A stretch of DNA of 64,000 bases from Cyclina sinensis (lineage: Eukaryota; Mollusca; Bivalvia; Venerida; Veneridae): positions 10,891,535-10,955,534 of the forward strand of contig JAAONU010000009.1 in NCBI GenBank assembly GCA_012932295.1. The letters run 5' to 3'. Below the pieces are notes generated by a model. The model did not search any database. It was not told the DNA's origin and saw nothing but the letters and a program-made list of their open reading frames with translations. Numbering within the stretch: the stretch's first letter is position 1; the number at the start of each line of letters is the position of its first letter. Below are positions 55,242 through 64,000 of this stretch, piece by piece. A program made the translations under genes and the position numbers.

Positions 55242-56126
55242 CATACATGCCAAGTCTCATGCTGAGGTAAAAACTGGCATATTTTTAACCCGTCTAACAG
55301 CCTCACGGAAAGACCTTAAAAACTTATGTACTTTTTTTTCAAAAAAAAATAAACATCGAAAGTTCAGTATCTCGGATGGTCCGAGGATCACCGATTACGA
55401 ATGGAGATGACATGTTGTGTCATTCGTCTGTTTCAAATCTGACCTGGGTGAACGGATTAAGTTCATTCATTGCGATAAGGACACAGATTAGAATGCAATT
55501 ATCTATTTACTTATTAAAATTGATTGGTTTACTCGATAATCTCTGTGTCTCAGTTAGGGAAGCAAAGCAATGAAAGTGTTATAGTTTTAGGCTATTGACA
55601 GGTGTCTATCGGCATTTCTTTAAGGCTGTAAAAGGCGTTAATTGTTTGGGTTCTGGGGTTAATTGGCATTTAATTGATGTTTCTTTCAGATTTATTAAAA
55701 TGAAGGTTTTCCCCCATAGTGTCATTTTATTCTATAGTTTTCTCTTGCCTTGAACACTGAACATTCTTTAATAACTTGTTAGTTACTTGATGAAAGATAA
55801 AGACATACTAAACATTCTACATCAGCATTGTGCTGGTGAAATGCGTGTGTTCAGAGACATGTTTTTCCATATAATGACAACAAAACAATCTTGAAAGTGA
55901 TGTATTTCTGTTATCTCTTGTATTGAAACACTTAATAAAAGATAAAGAAGAGAATATGATGTTACCTTGTTTGATTAAAAATGGTTATTATAATGTTTTC
56001 AATGATAAAATGAATAAAGCACTCTGTTCCGATGCAATTTACAAAATCTCCCTTATTTTTACCCCAATCTCCCTTAAAAAAATTCCCAGTCTCACTGACT
56101 GCAGCTCAAGATACCTGGCATGTATA
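55242..56126. mobile_element. 885-bp element with TGTCAT duplication and ATACATGCCA ends
   Basis: TGTCAT lies on both sides (55236-55241 and 56127-56132) within the F word TTTTGTCATAAGTG. The ends are short inverted repeats: CATACATGCCAAG on the left and TACCTGGCATGTATA on the right (ATACATGCCA in common). The inside is AT-rich with small open frames and no recognised transposase. The superfamily is not determined; a 6-bp duplication is unusual for the TA-type transposons seen here. Confidence 0.65.
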
Positions 56127-56185
56127 TGTCATAAGTGTTGTTTTGTCCAAGTTTGATTCAAATCAAACCATACATAACAAAGTTA

Positions 56186-57411
56186 AAGTACAGCTCCCGC
56201 GGTATGTACAAATTTTGTGCTTCCTCCGCGATCGCAGTCGACGCAATCCACAGAGTTTCTCCTTGAAAAACACTCAGAATCTCCGCGATTTAAGTTTACA
56301 CACAATTGCCGTGTTTTTAAGTGTTTTAGAGCATTACTGCGGAGATTCTCTGCGAATATTCTAATGTTTCATCATCAGAGTTTTGACACATTATTTTCGA
56401 TTTAAAGGTGTGAAAAAATAATCATTATAAAATACATTTGCTGTGTACGTTTTGGATTGTTCAAAACACTTGTTATTATTTAGCAAAACTGATCAATAAT
56501 TTTTGCTAAGCTCCTAGATGATACAGATGTCGCAGCAGTTTAGGTTTCTTAAAAATAGTTTAACACGTGTTGATCGTAAACCAGTCAATTCATTTTCTAA
56601 AAATATGATCAGCCAGTTGATTAACCCAATCGCAGCACAGATTAGAGACTTGAAAAAATATAAATTGCAGAAATTAAAGATATTAACAAGCTGTCAGGAA
56701 GGTGTGATCTATTCATAATCGGCTGTGTTTCTTTTCTACAAATACCCTCATTTCACGCATTCAGAATTAATGATTGAGTCGTACAAAACCAAACTTTCTG
56801 TTCAGTGAACAAAGCCAACATCGTCTAAATAAAAAAATATCCAGATATATGTCAAAGATATTAAGTATCTACTTCACAAAACATCGTTAAAAAATCGGAT
56901 TTCACGAAAAAGCATGATACATTTCCCGCTCTAAAGAGCACATGGTGTCTGAAGCTTGTAAAGTGACGTAATAGGAAAACCATTTATGGAAAATTACTGT
57001 CGCTCAATGTTAAAGGTCATATCTTATATTTAGGAACCAATTAACGATTGAGACACAATATATCACGCGTGAACAGATCATGGGTCATGAGACCAACACA
57101 TGATATCGTGTATTTTTAAGTCAGTTGTAAAAACATTGTAACGAAAAAAAATATAAGGCATCCTAAAACATGAAGAGTAAGTAAATATGAAATTTCACTA
57201 GAAAATAAAAAATTCAGTCAACTTAATGCATAAACAAATCGTGGGGATTCGCGAAGGATTGATTTAATGCAGTTTCAGAGTAGATACCGTCAGTTATCAG
57301 ACAAATTTCGTCTCCGCGACGCCTCCCCGATTTAGAGAGTTTCTCCACGATTTTCCTCCTTAAGTCCACGGAGTTAAAGGGAAAAATGTACATATTGCGG
57401 GAGCTGTACTG
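56186..57411. mobile_element. 1226-bp TA-flanked TIR transposon, CAGTACAGCTCC ends
   Basis: The ends are AAGTACAGCTCCCGCGGTAT (first base probably C originally) and the inverse complement CAGTACAGCTCCCGCAATAT, flanked by TA at 56184-56185 and 57412-57413; removal restores the F word AAAGTTATGGCCAG. CTCCGCGA-type words recur near both ends. The open frames at 56032-56364 and 56518-56718 show no transposase motif. Related fragments: 42447-42823 and probably 60610-60800 and 63604-63873 (minus), all with CAGTACA ends. Confidence 0.8.
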
Positions 57412-58312
57412 TATGGCCAGTTTTAGCAAAATTCAATAATTTGTCATTGACTGTCAAGGTCATTTAAAGGTCAAGGTCAAACCTGAAATAATCATAATGT
57501 TGGATTTGTCATAAGTGTTGTTTTGTCTAAGAATGAATCAAATTCATAAAAAAATGAGAAAGGTATGACAATCTAATTAAAATTCAATCATCTGACCTAG
57601 ACGGTCAAGGTCATTTTTAGGTCATGGTCATATTTGAGTTATTCAACATGTCAGTTTTGTCATAAGTGTTGTTTTGTCCAAGTATAAATCAAATCAAATC
57701 ATAAACAACAAAGTTATAGCAAATTTTAGAAAATTTTAATAATTTGACCTCGACTATGAAGGTCATTTATAAGTCAAGGTGGTATCTGAAAGAATCATAA
57801 TGTCGGATTTCTCAAAAGTGTTCTTTTGTCCAAGTATGAATCAAATCCAACAACAAATATCAAAGATATGGCTAATTTTAGCAAAATTTAATAACTTGAC
57901 CTTGAAGGTTAAGGTCATTTATAAGTCAAGGTCAAGTTCAGGCTGGTCCACTTGAAGATCTTGTCCAAAGGGTTGTTGTGCCCAAGTATGAAGACAATCC
58001 ATCCAGTAATAATAAAGTTATGGCCAATTTTAGCAAAATTCAATAATTTGACCTTGAAGGTGAAGGTTATTTATGAGTCAGGGTCAAGTTTAGTCTGGTC
58101 TACTTAAAGGTCTTGTACAAAGGGTTGTTGTGTCCAAGCATGAAGGCAATCCATCTATCAATAATAAAATTATGGCCAATTTTAGCAAAATTCAATAATT
58201 TGACCTTGAAGGTGAAGGTCATTGATGAGTAAAAGTCAAGTTTAGCCTGGTCCACTTGAAGGTCTTGTCCAAAGGGTTGTTGTTTCCAAGCATGAATGCA
58301 ATCCGCCTATTA

Positions 58313-60222
58313 ACTAGAAGGGGTTTTTGTCACAAAACTTAATTATGTCTCCCAAAAATGTACTCAAGGGTGGAACAGCGGATGTGTTTTGGTATGGAAG
58401 GTGTAAGTCAAAACATAAGTCGCAGCTGGTTTCAACAGATTTAATAGATGTAGGTGAAGCTGAAAAGTGATGTGGAAATGAGGAAACACTTCATGTTTTT
58501 ACAATCAAAAAGTAAAGATATTGGTTACCTAGTGACAACTGGTGTTGAACATCAGAAGTAGTTTAAGCTATCCACACAGATGGAATTTGATCTATCAGTT
58601 GTTCATAGAGGCTCTGTGTTGTTGTTATTCCAAATGTTTGCATATATATTTGCATGATAGCTCAGTTCCAGACTGCAAGGTTTTTCACATATATGAGATC
58701 AGTCAGTGTTTGTCAATTGTACTGGGAGTTGTTGTAAGTTGACTGAAGTTAGTCATGGTTTGTTCGAGCTCATAAGCCAACACTGGTGCCTTAAAGTCAC
58801 CAAGACAACTAGGGTTGGTACTGCTCACTCCTGTGAAGTTTTGTCGAAATCCCGCCAGCAGTTTGACCTGTGAAAGCTGGACAAGGATTTTCTATTTATA
58901 GCTCTGGCAGCCATTCTGTGCAGCCAAGTGGAACATGCCAGCGACATGCAAAACTAGGCTTGGTTCTGATCATTCCTGTGAAGTTTCGTCGAAATCCCAT
59001 CAGCAGTTTGATCTGTAAAAGCCTGACAAGGTTTTTCTATATTTAGCTCTGGCGGCCATTTTGTGCAGCGAAGCATGCACAACCACAGTTGGTACTGATC
59101 ACTCCTGTGAAGTTTCGCCAAATCCTGCCAGCAGTTTCACCTGTGAAAGGCGGACAAGGATTTTTTATTTTTAGCTCTGGTGGCCATTTTGTGCAGCAAG
59201 CAAAACATGCAGGTGATATGCACAACAAGGGTTGATACTGATCACTCATGTGAAGTTTCATCCAAATCCTACAGCAGTATGCCCTGTGAAAGCAAAAGAA
59301 TGTTTTTTCTTTTTTTTAGCTCTGGCGGCCACTTTGTGCAGTGAAGTGTAACGTGCCGGCGACATGCACAACAAGGATTGGTACAGATCACTCCTGTGAA
59401 GTTTTGTCGAAATTCCACCAGCAGTTTGACCAGTGAAAGCTGGATATGGATTTTCTATTTATAGCTCTGATGGCCAATTTATGCAGCCAAGCTGCCAAAT
59501 GTGCCGGTGACATACACAGCTAAGGTTAGCACTGATCATTCCTGTGTAGTTTCCTTGAAATCCCACCAGCAGTTTGACCTGGTCGCTCTGGTGGCCATTT
59601 TGTGCAGCCAAGCAGAAAATGATGGCGATATGAACAACTAGGATTAGTACTGATCACTTTTGTGAAGTTTTGTCGAAATCCTGGCAGCAGTTTGACCTGT
59701 GAAAGCCGGACAAGGTTTTTATATTTTTAGCTCTGGTGGCCATTTTGTGCAGTGATGTGGAATGTGCTGGTGACATGCACAACAAGGGTTAGTACTGATC
59801 ACTTTTGTGAAGTTTTCTCGAAATCCCACCAGCAGTTTGACCTGTGAAAGCCAGACAAAGATTTTCCATTTTTCGCTCTGGCGGCCACTTTGTGCAGTGA
59901 TGTGGAACGTGCTGGCTATATGCACAACTAGGTCTGGTACTGATCTCTTCTGTGAAGTTTGGTCAAAATCCCACCAGCAGTTTGACCTGTGAAAGCTGGA
60001 CAAGTTTTTTCTATATTTAGCTCTGGTTGCCATGTTGTTCAGCCAAGTGGAAAGTGCAGGTGATATGCACAACTAGGGTTGGTACTGATCAATCCTGTGA
60101 AGTTTCATCGAAATCCCGCTAGCAGTTTAACCTGTGAAAGCCAGACAAGCCGAATGCGGATGGACGGACAGACGGACGTTGACAGCAAAAACAATATGTC
60201 TCCCAAAAATTTTATGTCTCCC
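58313..60222 (+). mobile_element. U cassette, 145-bp units, nested in F
   Basis: The head ACTAGAAGGGGTTTTTGTC then ACAAAACTTAATTATGTCTCCC at 58316-58357 has a GTTTTTGTCACAAAAC hairpin and the TATGTCTCCC block of the M class. 58360-58780 is non-tandem. About nine U units follow (CTCTGGCGGCCATTTTGTGC, GACATGCACAAC, CCACCAGCAGTTTGACC) with the block GGYKGCC at 59179, 59324, 59469, 59590, 59735, 59880 and 60025: 145 bp except for one 121-bp step. The run GGACGGACAGACGGACG leads to an aberrant tail in which TATGTCTCCC occurs twice as a direct repeat (60198 and 60214), not inverted. Confidence 0.75.
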
Positions 60223-60365
60223 AATAACTTTATTATGGCCAATTTTAGCAAAATTCAATAATTTGACCCTGAAGGTGAAGGTCATTTATGAGTCAAGGTC
60301 AAGTTTAGTCTGGCCTACTTGAAGGCCTTGTCCAAAGGGTTGTTGTGTCCAAGTATGAAGACAAC

Positions 60366-61078
60366 AGTGTGCGAATTAAGCAGTGGCCCGATGGCCCATG
60401 GCCTGCAAAACATTGATCGGGTCCTTAGATTTTTTTTATGTCACGGATCCGAATGGCCCGTAGAAGATAATTACCATTTATCAAGTTTTTAGTTCAATAT
60501 AAGGAAAATCCACTTCCTATAAATAAACCTGACCCAAATATCTGACTCGACCATGTTTCCTGCTGTATTTTTCCATTCAAGTGCGCATGACGTAATTGAT
60601 TTGCAAGTACAGTACACTAAGCACGGATTTTGAAAAACCCGCGAACCCCACGGATGAGATGAAAATTTGCATAATATTTGTCCGCGAGACCCCGCAGCCT
60701 GAAAATTTTCACCACCGCTAACATAAATCTACAGCCGTAAGCGTTTCTCCCGCGGAATGCCGCAGTACATCGCAGGGGAACGCAGTGCTCAATCACCACC
60801 GATCGTGGTGAAAACTGTTGAATTTTATGATTAATTCTTAAAACTTTACAACTTACAATATGTTAAATTTGATTTTGTAATTAAAAAAATACATGTAGAT
60901 GCAATGTAATTGTTGTTTGTAACTCTTGTTGTTCTTTTGTTATTTTATTGGGTAATGTACAAAAAAAATATTCGACATCATGGCAAATTGTTGTCGTCGT
61001 ATTAAATTGGAAAACAGAGAAGTTCATGGTTGTGAAAACCACTTTAAGTCAAATACTGAATAATCTACGGCATTTATG
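60366..61078. other. mixed insertion: CAGTGTGCG-start element and CAGTACA fragment
   Basis: At 60366 an F unit breaks into CAGTGTGCGAATTAAGC, AGTGGCCCGATGGCCCATGG and further GGCCC words, possibly the end of another transposon. At 60610 a TA + CAGTACACTAAGCACGG end begins, with GC-rich sequence to about 60800 resembling the family at 56186. 60800-61078 is AT-rich and unassigned. An inverse partner for either end was not found. Confidence 0.4.
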
Positions 61079-62443
61079 ACAAGAGGGCCATGATGGACCA
61101 GGATCGCTCACCTGAGTACTTTGGCTGTAGGTTTGCAGTTAAGCAGTATTTCATTTCTTAATTGAAAATATGTAAGCGCCTACAAACCAAATATGTAAAA
61201 TATCAGTTAATAAATAAAGGCTCTATGACAAAAAGAAGAAATATCTATTATAAGCTATGGTCACCTTGACCTTGACCCAGAGACCTATACTGAATATCAA
61301 AGATATTGGTATATAAATGAAGGCTCTATGAGGTACAGTAGATAAATCTATATTTAGCCTCCATGACCTTTAACCTAATCTCATAATTTGAAAAAAGCTT
61401 GATAAAGCTTGTTTCCTGCCAAATTTTAAAATTCTAGGCCTTGTGGTTTCAGACAAGAAGATTTTTAAAGATTTTCTTCTATATTGCTATTTAAAACTTG
61501 TGACCCCACAGCGGAGCCAATAGAGACCCCAGGGACATTTTTCTAACAAACTTGGTAGAGGTCCACTAGACAATGCTGCAAACCAAATATCTAAACTACA
61601 GCCCTTTTGGTTTCTGACAAGAAGATTTTTAAAACTTTTCCTATGTAATTCTATGTAAAACATGTGACCCCTAGGCCGGGGCCTATTTTGACCAAGTGGC
61701 CATGATTTGAACAAACTTGATAGAGGTCCATTAGATAATGCTGTACACCAAATATCTTAACTAGGCCTTGTTGTTTATGACAAAAAGATTTTTAAAGTTT
61801 TAGAGGTCCACTAGACAATGCTACACACTAAATATCTAAGCTCTATGCCTTACGGTTTCTGACAAGAAGATTTTTCCTATACAACTCTATGTAAAACAAG
61901 TGACCCCTGGGGTGGGGCCATTTTTGACCCAGAGGACATGATTTGAACAAACTTGGTAGAGATCCACTAGACAATGCTACATACCAAATATCTTAACTCC
62001 AGGCCTTGTTGTTTCTGATAAGAAGATTTTCAAGTTTTCCCTATATAACTCTATGTAAAATCAACTGACCCCTGGACTTGGGTCAGTTTTGACCCCAGTT
62101 ACATAATTTGAACAAACTTGGTAGAGGTTTACTAGATGATGCTAGATACCAAATATCAAAGCTCCAGGCCTTGTGGTTTCTGAGAGGATGATTTTTAAAG
62201 ATCCTACTTTTAAAATCTGTTTTTAGCTCCTGTGACCCAGAAATGCAATGGACCGGAACCATTTAAACAAACTTGGTAGAGCTCCATGCAAGGAACATCC
62301 CAGGTAAGTTTCATTAAATTTGGCCTATTGGTTTCAGAGGAGATGTAGTTTGAATGAATTGTGGACGACAGATGGATGGACGGACAACGGACAACCAATC
62401 CTAAAAACTCACATGAGCACTAGGTGCTCAGGTGTGCTAAAAA
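61079..62443 (+). mobile_element. T1 cassette with long leader and B array
   Basis: The head is at 61079-61118 (AAGAGGGCCATGATGGACC, hairpin slightly decayed). The leader to about 61400 is as at 26731, running without a break into the first B-like unit (GCTTGATAAAGCTTGTTTCC), which shows what the site of the LINE insertion at 27066 looked like before. Six to seven B units follow, one with a deletion at 61800. Then come the GATCCTACTTTTAAAATC spacer, ACAGATGGATGGACGGACAA and the tail CTCACATGAGCACTAGGTGC then TCAGGTGTG at 62408-62436. Confidence 0.8.
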
Positions 62444-62531
62444 AGTAACAAGAGACAACAATGAAGACGTCAACTTTTGTTTCTTATTTAATATACTATG
62501 AAAACTTAATCCTTGTCAATTTCTTCAAAGA
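62444..62531. other. short AT-rich spacer, nothing recognised
   Basis: It may contain a decayed head (AACAAGAGACAACAATGAAG at 62448). Confidence 0.3.
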
Positions 62532-62852
62532 AACTAGACATGCCCAAGGGCAGAATGTCGAGCCCGCTCGTCTTAAATCAAACCTGAACCTATAAGATTC
62601 AGATCAAGGAGAAAGATGTATACAAAGGTGGGATGTGTGCAACACATCCTCTTTATACCCATGGCAAAATCTTGACAATGCATTGACATTGTAGAAGTTA
62701 TGCTCCGGACACGGGTTTTGAGCTGACCCTCGAAGTGTGACCTTGACTATGCAAGAATGAGAAAAATTTAGACCGGACAAATCTAGACGGACGCACAGAC
62801 TGACAGACACACATACAAGTCGACCTCATCACAAGCGAGCTCAACAATTTCC
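62532..62852 (+). mobile_element. short cassette with TGCCCAAGGGCA head hairpin
   Basis: The head ACTAGACATGCCCAAGGGCA (62533-62552) is followed by GAATGTCGAGCCCGCTCG. A single unit contains GTTATGCTCCGGACACGGG and GTGTGACCTTGACTATGC. The run GGACGCACAGACTGACAGAC is followed by GTCGACCTCATCACAAGCGAGCTC, a loose tail whose GCGAGC and GTCGA words match the head block only partly. Confidence 0.5.
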
Positions 62853-63173
62853 AAATCCTCTGACCACTAAGCTTAATACTTCAAAGCATAAGCAAGATAC
62901 AGAGCCAACAAACAAATTTTAATATTTCTATTTGACCTTTGACCTCTTGTGACCTTGACCTTCATTTTGCGTGAGACAACTCAACTCAACATGGAGAACA
63001 TTTGTGCTAAGTTATTTTAAAATCCATGTATGTATTTAAAAGTTATACTCGCAAGTGAATTTTTGATTTTGTTATTTGACATTTGACGCCTAAGTGTGAC
63101 CTTTCCCAAAGACACCTGAATTTTTCGCGAGACACTCCGCCTCACTATGGAGAATATTTGTTCCAAGTTATAT
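62853..63173 (+). repeat. two units of M/S-like type
   Basis: Units with TTTGACCTTTGACCTCTTGT, GACCTTGACCTTC, and GCGAGACACTCCGCCTCA or a variant, AGAACATTTGTGC. They are cut at ATATT by the T1 head at 63174. Confidence 0.55.
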
Positions 63174-64000
63174 TACAAGAGGGCCATGATGGCCCTGTAT
63201 CGCTCACCTGAGTATGACTGCTTTTAACAAAGTTGCTATGGAACTGGTTAATTGACCCTAGATGACCCATATTCAAACTTGACCTAGAAATTATTGAAAC
63301 AATCTCTTTGACAAATTTCAAGGTTATTTGTACTGAAAATGTTACCTCTAGAGTGTTAACAAGGTTTTTCCATATTTGGGCTCTATGACCTAGTTTTTTA
63401 ACGTAGATGTCCCATATTCAAACTTGAGCTAGAAATTATCGAAACAATCTCTCTGACAAATTTCCAGGAAATATGAACTGAAAAAGTAGCCTCTAGAGTG
63501 TTAACAAGATTTTTCGATATATTGGCTCTGGGACCTAGTTTTTGACCCCAGATGACCCATATCCAAATCTGAGCTACAAATCATCAAAACAACCTTTCTG
63601 ACACAACTTCAACTGGTAATAATTACGTGTTTTTTGTAACTCATCTGAAAAAAAAACAGGGGAAAGTAAAATTGTGTTGCGACTTCGTTTTTTCGGACAC
63701 CGCAAACCGCCGCAACATGGGGTGGTACTGATCACCGTAGACGGCCGCACTGACAACCGCGTTTTATATGAATGAACACTTGACGCGGTGGTCATTTTGA
63801 TTTTGGTCTTCAACGCGGACAGTAAAATCGCGGGGAAGGGTGTTCGTTGACAAAGTCCGCGCTGCGTGTACTGTAGATGTTTCAACTCCAGATGACCCAT
63901 ATTCAAACTTGACATAGAAACCATAGAATTAAGCTTTCTGACAAATTTCCAGGTTATTTGGAATTAAAATGTTACCTCTAGAGTGTTAGCAAGGTTTTTC
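63174..64000 (+). mobile_element. T1 cassette, A array, running out of the window
   Basis: The head is TACAAGAGGGCCATGATGGC then CCTGTATCGCTCACCTGAG. A units (GTGACCTAG or variants, GATGACCCATATTC) are broken at GACA (63603) and resume at 63876 (ACTCCAGATGACCCATATTC). The sequence between is the separate fragment listed below. The tail is beyond 64000. Confidence 0.8.
63604..63873 (-). mobile_element. CAGTACACGC-ended transposon fragment, reversed
   Basis: The right edge reads GCGCTGCGTGTACTG + TA; inverted it is CAGTACACGCAGCGC, like the left ends at 42447 and 60610. The piece is GC-rich with CGCGG and CCGC words. The left edge (CAACTTCAACTGGTAATAAT) shows no matching end, and part of the A unit is missing, so it is a truncated copy or an insertion with deletion. 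Confidence 0.55.

Larger units (their letters stand above)
54188..60365 (+). repeat. F array broken by four separate insertions
   Basis: F units are present at 54195-54639, 55131-55241, 56127-56185, 57412-58312 and 60223-60365. At each break the flanking pieces join into a normal F unit. The inserted elements are listed separately: two hairpin cassettes, one TA-flanked TIR transposon, and one element with a 6-bp duplication. The array contains many AAGGTCAAGGTCA words. The right end breaks at TATGAAGACAA, where unrelated sequence begins. Confidence 0.75.

Noticed and set aside
45798..64000. Upstream exons of the CTDSP gene
   Set aside because: The non-repeat pieces (50226-50518, 52758-53275, 55300-55700) were read on the minus strand; none gave a convincing N-terminal exon with splice sites.
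1..64000. tRNA, rRNA or other structural RNA genes
   Set aside because: No tRNA cloverleaf boxes or rRNA-like segments were recognised by eye; a covariance-model scan was not possible.

Overview
This is animal nuclear DNA, most probably from a bivalve mollusc (an inference from the repeats, not proven). It has a split gene with GT-AG introns, decayed LINE, BEL/Pao and pogo/Tigger elements, and a very dense load of cassette-like repeats with (ACGG)n runs that resemble the oyster 'pearl' and Helentron/DINE-type families. Nothing bacterial or viral is seen.

Host gene: three exons of one CTD small phosphatase (CTDSP/SCP, HAD superfamily) lie on the minus strand: 45693-45797 (DLDET catalytic motif), 38187-38336 and 21922-22020. 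Each is a whole number of codons (35, 50, 33), all phase 0, with consensus splice sites, and they join without a gap in the protein. The introns are about 7.4 and 16.2 kb; the first and last exons are outside the window. The whole window can be read as introns of this gene. Only 21.7-22.1, 38.16-38.47 and 44.4-45.8 kb look like non-repeat host sequence.

Repeats: nearly everything else is made of cassettes with one grammar: a head (ACAAGA or ACTAGA, then a small hairpin, then a short subterminal sequence), a tandem array of a core unit, a run of ACGG/ACAG-like tetranucleotides, and a tail hairpin whose right arm is the inverse complement of the subterminal sequence of the head. I label the cores by letter: A (145 bp, contains GTGACCTAGTTTTTGA), B (165 bp, contains GAACAAACTTGGTAGAGG), C (145), D (156), F (about 151, variable), G (145), H (172), I (105), J (about 145), K (156), O (145), R (146), U (145), and L, M, Q, S with few copies. 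The commonest ends ('T1') are a head with AGGGCCATGATGGCCCT + GCTCACCTGAG and a tail ending CTCAGGTGAGCTAA. All mapped heads lie left and all tails right: every cassette has the same orientation, antisense to the host gene.

Layout: 0-1 kb T1 tail part; 1-1.5 BEL/Pao fragment; 1.5-3.6 F array with a MITE; 3.6-6.5 G, H, I; 6.5-9.8 T1 A+B; 9.8-11.3 dead reverse transcriptase; 11.5-16.4 A, J, B, D, K, C; 16.4-18.7 T1 A+B nested in C; 19.6-21.5 T1 A nested in L; 21.9 exon; 22.1-25.2 pogo remnant, I, T1 with nested M; 25.2-32.8 J and B arrays with a LINE deletion derivative at 27.1-29.2; 32.9-38.2 A, I, J, B, O; 38.2 exon; 38.5-40.7 Q with nested TIR transposon; 41.2-44.4 J, B, F; 45.7 exon; 45.8-48.9 F with nested T1; 49-50 R; 50.5-52.8 T1 A; 53.3-60.4 S and F arrays with four nested insertions; 61-62.4 T1 B; 63.2-64 T1 A running out of the window.

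No complete transposase, Rep/helicase or reverse transcriptase is present, so every mobile element here is non-autonomous or dead. Similarity and periodicity were judged by eye; no alignment or database search was run.
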